Assembly (NCBI GenBank): GCA_028821455.1
Contig: JAPPGE010000060.1
Span: forward strand, 62,001 to 126,000
Length of the DNA stretch: 64,000 bases
Direction: 5' to 3'
From: a bacterium
Lineage (GTDB): Bacteria; Pseudomonadota; Alphaproteobacteria; SP197
Part shown: piece by piece, positions 60,598-64,000 of the stretch
Position numbering within the stretch: position 1 is the first letter of the stretch
Layout of the letters: every line of letters begins with the position of its first letter
Position numbers and translations under genes: made by a program
Notes under the pieces: model-generated
The model's database searches: none
What the model saw: only the letters and a program-made list of their open reading frames with translations
What the model was told of the DNA's origin: nothing

Positions 60598-60708
60598 TTG
60601 CCATGATTCGATGAGGAGCTGGGCCTCTTTCAAGCCTTGGAAGACCTCCCCGTTGAGGAGTTCGTCTCGAAACTGCGTGTTGAAGCTCTTGATGTATTCG
60701 TCTTTTGA
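60598..60708 (-). mobile_element. IS3-family transposase (OrfB) remnant
   Basis: DEYIKSFNTQFRDELLNGEV, then FQGLKEAQLLIESW is the conserved end of the DDE integrase domain of IS3-family OrfB (usual form: ENGYIESFNARLRDELLNGE, REAQILIESWRRHYN). It is bounded by a TAG upstream and loses homology at ESWQ. No terminal repeats are recognisable. The insertion relic lies directly beside the DMFase remnant. Confidence 0.78.
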
Positions 60709-60711
60709 CTA

Positions 60712-61212
60712 CATGGACACGCTGGCAACCCGATGGCGCGAATGAGTGCCGGACGCCGCAATTCGCTGGCATCTGACGCCTATGCGGCTACATGCGGGTT
60801 CAAGGCCCGAGATTCGGCTTCATCGATGTCTGCTTCGGCTCCTGCACCTTCTCCGATTGGGCTCGCGGGCTTGTCCGACGCCTCGCCCCGGGTCCCTGCG
60901 AGCTGTTCCTGTCCGTGCTCGCATCCAGTCTCGTCGCCATGCGCTTTCTCTTCAGCGGGCACCTGCTTCGTTGCGGAGACCCGCCAATCGGTCGCGGCCT
61001 CCGGCGTCGTGCAAAGTATCGTCGGTACACACGTTCGCACAGTGCGGCTCGGCTGAATTCGACACACGAGATCTCTGGAGGTCTCGAACAAGCCCTCAAC
61101 CAGCCATCGGCGTCTGGCCGAACGTTTGACGACAGACCGCAGTCAGCGTCAAGACTGTCTCCCGAGCGTGTCTGGCCTTTCGTTCACCGTGGCCCGTCAC
61201 TGGGAGCGTCAT
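60712..61212. other. Non-coding stretch
   Basis: About 500 bp with overlapping open frames on both strands, none resembling a protein. The acidic minus-strand frame of 103 residues has no recognised domain. No promoter or RNA gene is seen. Confidence 0.4.
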
Positions 61213-61325
61213 GTCACTGCCGAACGGGACTGTCGTCGCCTTCCCGGCTGCCGGTCTCGAGCAGGGTTGTGAGGATGCTGGCGCGCTCGAGAAAATTCCG
61301 GGCTTCGAGCAGAGCCTATTTCTCC
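61213..61325 (-). repeat. Dispersed repeat, copy 2, joined to LON-like tail
   Basis: Minus-strand reading ALLEARNFLERASILTTLLE, then TGSREGDDSPVRQ-stop. Its 61268-61325 part is about 80 percent identical to 58625-58690 in the LON remnant, so this copy looks like another tail of the same family. Confidence 0.55.
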
Positions 61326-61456
61326 TGACGTGCACCCCGCGAGCCAAGCAGGCTTTGAATGAGCCTCGCAGGGTGCGCGGCTTACCGTGTTCCCAGGCAT
61401 CCATCGGTAAAGAACCCTGTTCGGACTGACACAGAATGAACGGGGTGGCCAACCCT

Positions 61457-61504
61457 GTAACCGGCAACAAATTGGATTGTGTTACCGGTTACGTCTATGA
61501 TAAT
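61457..61504 (+). promoter_or_regulatory. Promoter with overlapping inverted repeat upstream of the 116-aa gene
   Basis: GTAACCGG (61457-61464) and CCGGTTAC (61485-61492) are perfect 8-bp inverted arms. A -10 like GATAAT (61499-61504, preceded by TAT) has TTGTGT 16 nt upstream as -35. The right arm lies between the two boxes, the usual layout of an autorepressed antitoxin-like gene. The start codon of the gene is 32 nt further. Confidence 0.55.
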
Positions 61505-61535
61505 GTGTCCGGCAACAAGCGACAGGGACACCGCA

Positions 61536-61886
61536 ATGGCATCTGCGAATGCAACTGTGAATGAACGGGTCTATCGGTCCCGCGAGCGTCGTCGACGGGC
61601 CGGCTTGAAGCGCGTGGAGGTTTATGTTCCCGCCAGTCAGGTCGACAAATTGAAGGCCTATGCTGCCCAGTTGCGCGAAGGTTCGGAGTCGGAGGCCGTG
61701 AAGAAAGCGCGAATGCTGATCGCGAAGGCGTACAAGAAGTACCGTGCAAAATGCCTCGACAACATTGACATCGAGGCCGAAAGGGCCGGGCTCGCCGATG
61801 CCGCCGTTATCGGGACCGCGCTCATGCACCGGGGAAACTCGGAAGCCTATAGCCTGGGGCGTAGGCTCGTCAGGTTGGCACGGTAA
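61536..61886 (+). CDS. Small basic protein with ribbon-helix-helix-like N-terminus
   Basis: 116 aa from ATG 61536 (AGGGA 8 nt upstream). RRRRAGLKRVEVYVPASQVD followed by KLKAYAAQLREGSESEAVKK resembles a ribbon-helix-helix DNA-binding strand-helix unit. The C-terminal half (KAYKKYRAKCLDNIDIEAER) is helical and has no recognised domain. The overlapping inverted repeat suggests it represses itself, as antitoxins do, but no toxin-like partner follows; the next 123 bp hold no gene. Confidence 0.65.
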   Translation: MASANATVNERVYRSRERRRRAGLKRVEVYVPASQVDKLKAYAAQLREGSESEAVKKARMLIAKAYKKYRAKCLDNIDIEAERAGLADAAVIGTALMHRGNSEAYSLGRRLVRLAR

Positions 61887-62009
61887 TGCCCCTCGCCGCG
61901 ATTCAGTGCAGTCCGTTGCCAGGGTCCGTCGCCCGACGTCAGCCGAAGGAGACGCAGTGCGCACCGACCCCGGGCCGTGGCCCACATGCCGGGCGGGGCC
62001 AATGGGAGT

Positions 62010-62858
62010 TCATCCGGTGTCCACCTCGATCAGCAGTCGGCAATGGTCGCTCGGTCCCCATTCGTCGATTCCGTTGAGCGCACGGACCTTGACCCCCTTG
62101 TGAAAACCACGTGACGCGAAAGCGTAGTCGAGTTGTCGGTTGGCCTTCGCCGGGCATTTCTGTTGCCGGGTGTAGTATGTCGGGACGTTCTTCGTATCGT
62201 CGGGAACGCCCGGCTGAGGCGATGCCGATGGCCTGCCGTTCGGCGCCTGCGGCCCGAGAAGTTCCAGACCGAGCGCATCGAATCGGTCCCAGACAGTGCG
62301 CTCACGACTGAACCATGGTGTGCAGCTTGTCCTGGTGTAGCAGAGGTTCAGATCGCCCGCGGCGAGAATGCGGTGTCGGGATGGGTTTGTGTAGTCGATG
62401 AAGGTCGACAGGTCGGAGAGGATGCGGTGCGCCGAAACGTCGGCGTGAATCCCCGGGCGTTTTCCCGTGTACGGGTGTGCCCTCATCCACCGCGCGTACA
62501 TGGACACGGCCACGAACGCTTTCTCCGGCCGGCTCCTCGGCGTCACGCTCGCGGCGGCTATCGTCCCGATGCCGCTCGCGCCGATATCGCACTCGCCAAG
62601 GTCGCTGAACGGCGGAATCTGTCGGAACCACTTGACCTCGACCCGATCGGACAATTGCACAACCAGCGGCCAGCGGTCGAAGAAGTGCGGATCCCAGAAG
62701 ATGTCGTTCTCGTAGTGGAACGAATGCTCTGAATCTTCGGGTGGGTTCCCGGCCTCTTGCAACAGCGCAACATCCGCCTCTCCCCGGCGCGCCATCTCTG
62801 CCAGCTCACGCCACGGCTCTGTATTCTTGGCGATGTTCCAGCTTACGATTCGGATCAT
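62010..62858 (-). CDS. Endonuclease/exonuclease/phosphatase family protein
   Basis: 282 aa, EEP fold: IRIVSWNIAKN (Asn), ALLQEAG (metal Glu), AAGDLNLCYTRT (GDLN), QLDYAFAS and GPSDHCRLL (SDH), the full catalytic series. Members cut DNA/RNA or remove phosphates. No signal peptide. It is downstream of nothing on its strand and its substrate is unknown. Confidence 0.85.
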   Translation of the reverse strand: MIRIVSWNIAKNTEPWRELAEMARRGEADVALLQEAGNPPEDSEHSFHYENDIFWDPHFFDRWPLVVQLSDRVEVKWFRQIPPFSDLGECDIGASGIGTIAAASVTPRSRPEKAFVAVSMYARWMRAHPYTGKRPGIHADVSAHRILSDLSTFIDYTNPSRHRILAAGDLNLCYTRTSCTPWFSRERTVWDRFDALGLELLGPQAPNGRPSASPQPGVPDDTKNVPTYYTRQQKCPAKANRQLDYAFASRGFHKGVKVRALNGIDEWGPSDHCRLLIEVDTG

Positions 62859-62912
62859 TCAGAAATCTCCCGTTCCCATGAACGGAAGCATGGGGGCTCT
62901 TCTGGCGTCACG

Positions 62913-62990
62913 CAGTCGGCTCGCCGAACGCCGGTTGCCGCTCTCGAGGAGGGTGGCGGGGATGCGGTTTGAACGTGTCGCCGAGCACAG
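62913..62990 (-). repeat. Dispersed repeat, copy 3
   Basis: Minus-strand reading NRIPATLLESGNRRSASRL; DNA shares GAGGAGGGTGGCGGGGATGCGGTTTGA-type sequence with copy 1. It lies between the EEP gene and hipB. Confidence 0.55.
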
Positions 62991-63084
62991 ACAATTTTGA
63001 AAGTCGCCGATCGCATACATCGCGCGCTTGAATGCGATCGACGACAAGTTTACATTGGTGGCGTTCGACGACATCCGGAACATC

Positions 63085-63375
63085 ATGAAAATCCGAACCC
63101 CCCTGGACATCGGTCTGGCCATCCGCGACGGACGGCGCAAGCTGAAGTTGAGCCAGGCCGAGCTCGCCCGCAAGGTGGGAGTCGGACGACAGTGGATCGT
63201 CACCATTGAGCACGGCAAGTCCCGTGCCGAGCTTGGTCTGGTTCTCCGCACCCTGTCCGCCCTGGATCTCCCGTTGACGATCGGTCCCGACAATCGCCGA
63301 CTTCCATTGGATGAGGATCCCGATCCGGTCGACATCGACGCGGTCGTGAATGCCGCCAGGGACGGCCGGAAGTGA
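63085..63375 (+). CDS. hipB: HipB-like helix-turn-helix antitoxin
   Basis: 96 aa from ATG 63085; the ribosome site is weak (CCGGAA). The HTH is LAIRDGRRKLKLSQAELARK followed by VGVGRQWIVTIEHGKSRAEL, typical of HipB. It binds the HipA-like kinase and represses the operon. Its stop overlaps the GTG of the next gene (GTGA). Confidence 0.9.
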   Translation: MKIRTPLDIGLAIRDGRRKLKLSQAELARKVGVGRQWIVTIEHGKSRAELGLVLRTLSALDLPLTIGPDNRRLPLDEDPDPVDIDAVVNAARDGRK

Positions 63376-64000
63376 CGGAGCCTCTTGTCGTCATTGCCGA
63401 TCGCCGGATCATGGGCGAGATCCGGCGTGACCGGCGCGGCCGCCTCACATTCGTCTACGATGATCTCTGGCGATCCATGGACACCGCCTATCCGCTTTCT
63501 CTCTCGATGCCGATTGTTGCCGCCGAACATGAGCACGCGAGGATCGAACCCTGGCTATGGGGGCTGCTTCCCGACAACCAGTTCGTTCTGGCCCGCTGGG
63601 GACAGCGGTTTCATGTATCGCCCCGCAATGTATTTGCCTTGCTCGGCGCGGTTGGCGAGGACTGCCCGGGCGCCATCCAACTGGTGCGACCGAACAGGGT
63701 TGACGATGTCATGCGGGGCGACGGTGAGCAGATCGACTGGTTGACCGAAGGCGATGTTGCCGAACGCCTGCGTATCCTGAGAAACGATCAGGCGGCGTGG
63801 CGCATGCCGCGCGACACCGGCCAGTTCAGCCTCGCCGGCGCCCAGCCGAAGACAGCGCTCATTTTCGACGGTGAGCGCTGGGGTGTGCCTTACGGTTCGG
63901 TGCCGACCACCCACATCCTGAAACCGCCTCTGGACGGACTCGACGGTCATACCGCAAATGAACACCTCTGCCTGGCGCTGGCCCGGGCGCTCGGATTGCC
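63372..64000 (+). CDS. hipA: HipA-family serine/threonine kinase toxin, partial
   Basis: Not in the ORF track because it leaves the window. From the GTG at 63372 the frame is open for 209 codons. It shows the HipA N-terminal region (WLWGLLPDNQFVLARWGQRF), the ATP-loop type FSLAGAQPKTALIFDGERWG and THILKPPLDGLDGHTANEH, which are typical of HipA. The active-site C-terminal half is outside the window. HipA kinases phosphorylate a translation factor such as glutamyl-tRNA synthetase. Confidence 0.93.
   Translation, partial: MTEPLVVIADRRIMGEIRRDRRGRLTFVYDDLWRSMDTAYPLSLSMPIVAAEHEHARIEPWLWGLLPDNQFVLARWGQRFHVSPRNVFALLGAVGEDCPGAIQLVRPNRVDDVMRGDGEQIDWLTEGDVAERLRILRNDQAAWRMPRDTGQFSLAGAQPKTALIFDGERWGVPYGSVPTTHILKPPLDGLDGHTANEHLCLALARALGL

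Noticed and set aside
60780-61091. Acidic 103-aa minus-strand ORF as a gene
   Set aside because: No ribosome site or domain is visible, and competing open frames exist on both strands.
1-64000. CRISPR arrays, tRNA or rRNA genes
   Set aside because: I saw no regularly spaced direct repeats and no tRNA- or rRNA-like segments while reading the window; small structured RNAs would need a covariance-model search.

Overview
The window looks like the chromosome of a high-GC alphaproteobacterium, possibly of a Rhodospirillales-like lineage. That placement is an inference from codon use, the very dense 4-bp-overlap operons and the catabolic repertoire; no rRNA or other marker gene is present. It is mostly accessory catabolic DNA: four ABC importers with their dedicated enzymes, N-methyl/amide-degrading enzymes, several toxin-antitoxin pairs and islands of gene debris.

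Layout. 1-5.7 kb: a cut pyruvate/acetoin-dehydrogenase E1-alpha gene and a complete polyamine-type (PotABCD-like) importer, divergent from a TetR regulator. 5.8-9.6 kb: an N,N-dimethylformamidase (DMFase) large-subunit homologue divergent from an aldehyde dehydrogenase. 9.8-10.3 kb: hicBA. 10.6-13.6 kb: acetate kinase divergent from sulfoacetaldehyde acetyltransferase (xsc). 13.6-16.2 kb: an agmatinase-type ureohydrolase, a DUF5680 protein and a polysaccharide-deacetylase-fold hydrolase. 16.7-17.4 kb: a Phd/VapC pair. 17.4-22.7 kb: a decayed copy of a dimethylglycine-dehydrogenase-like gene abutting a DadA-like oxidase, a creatinase-type M24 protein, a Rieske oxygenase and an alpha/beta hydrolase. 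22.9-24.1 kb: a heavily mutated pseudogene of a widespread uncharacterised family. 24.2-30.4 kb: a second PotABCD-type operon with a second DMFase homologue between permease and ATPase genes. 30.7-31.2 kb: fragments of SDR and DUF1428 genes. 31.4-37.9 kb: two tandem FAD/GcvT-type demethylating dehydrogenases followed by a non-pyrrolysine MttB-like methyltransferase and a terminator. 38-45.6 kb: a GntR-controlled cluster (third Pot-type importer, enolase-superfamily enzyme, SDR) divergent from an SMP-30 lactonase. 45.6-54.7 kb: a CUT1 sugar-type importer with two glycerol-1-phosphate-dehydrogenase-like enzymes, RidA, and a SelA/DgaE-like PLP enzyme, facing its own GntR regulator across a perfect 10-bp inverted repeat. 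54.7-58.6 kb: DUF971/Trm112 pair, a VOC protein, an N-carbamoyl-D-amino-acid-hydrolase-like amidase coupled to a flavin amine oxidase. 58.6-61.4 kb: relics of a LON-domain gene, a third DMFase, an IS3-family transposase, and short dispersed repeats, surrounding an adenine/adenosine deaminase. 61.5-64 kb: a small ribbon-helix-helix-like protein with a clear promoter/operator, an EEP-family nuclease/phosphatase and hipB-hipA (cut by the window end).

How the genes work together. The recurring theme is scavenging small organic nitrogen compounds: importers usually specific for cationic or amide-bearing solutes, amidases (DMFase-like, ureohydrolase, carbamoylase), demethylating flavoproteins, a methyltransferase and a Rieske oxygenase of the type used on quaternary amines. 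Separate modules handle an organosulfonate (Xsc, with acetate kinase possibly capturing acetyl phosphate as ATP) and at least two carbohydrate-like substrates. Specific substrates are not readable from sequence. Start sites were moved inward from many ORF-track starts where a Shine-Dalgarno sequence, an operon overlap or the family N-terminus argued for it.
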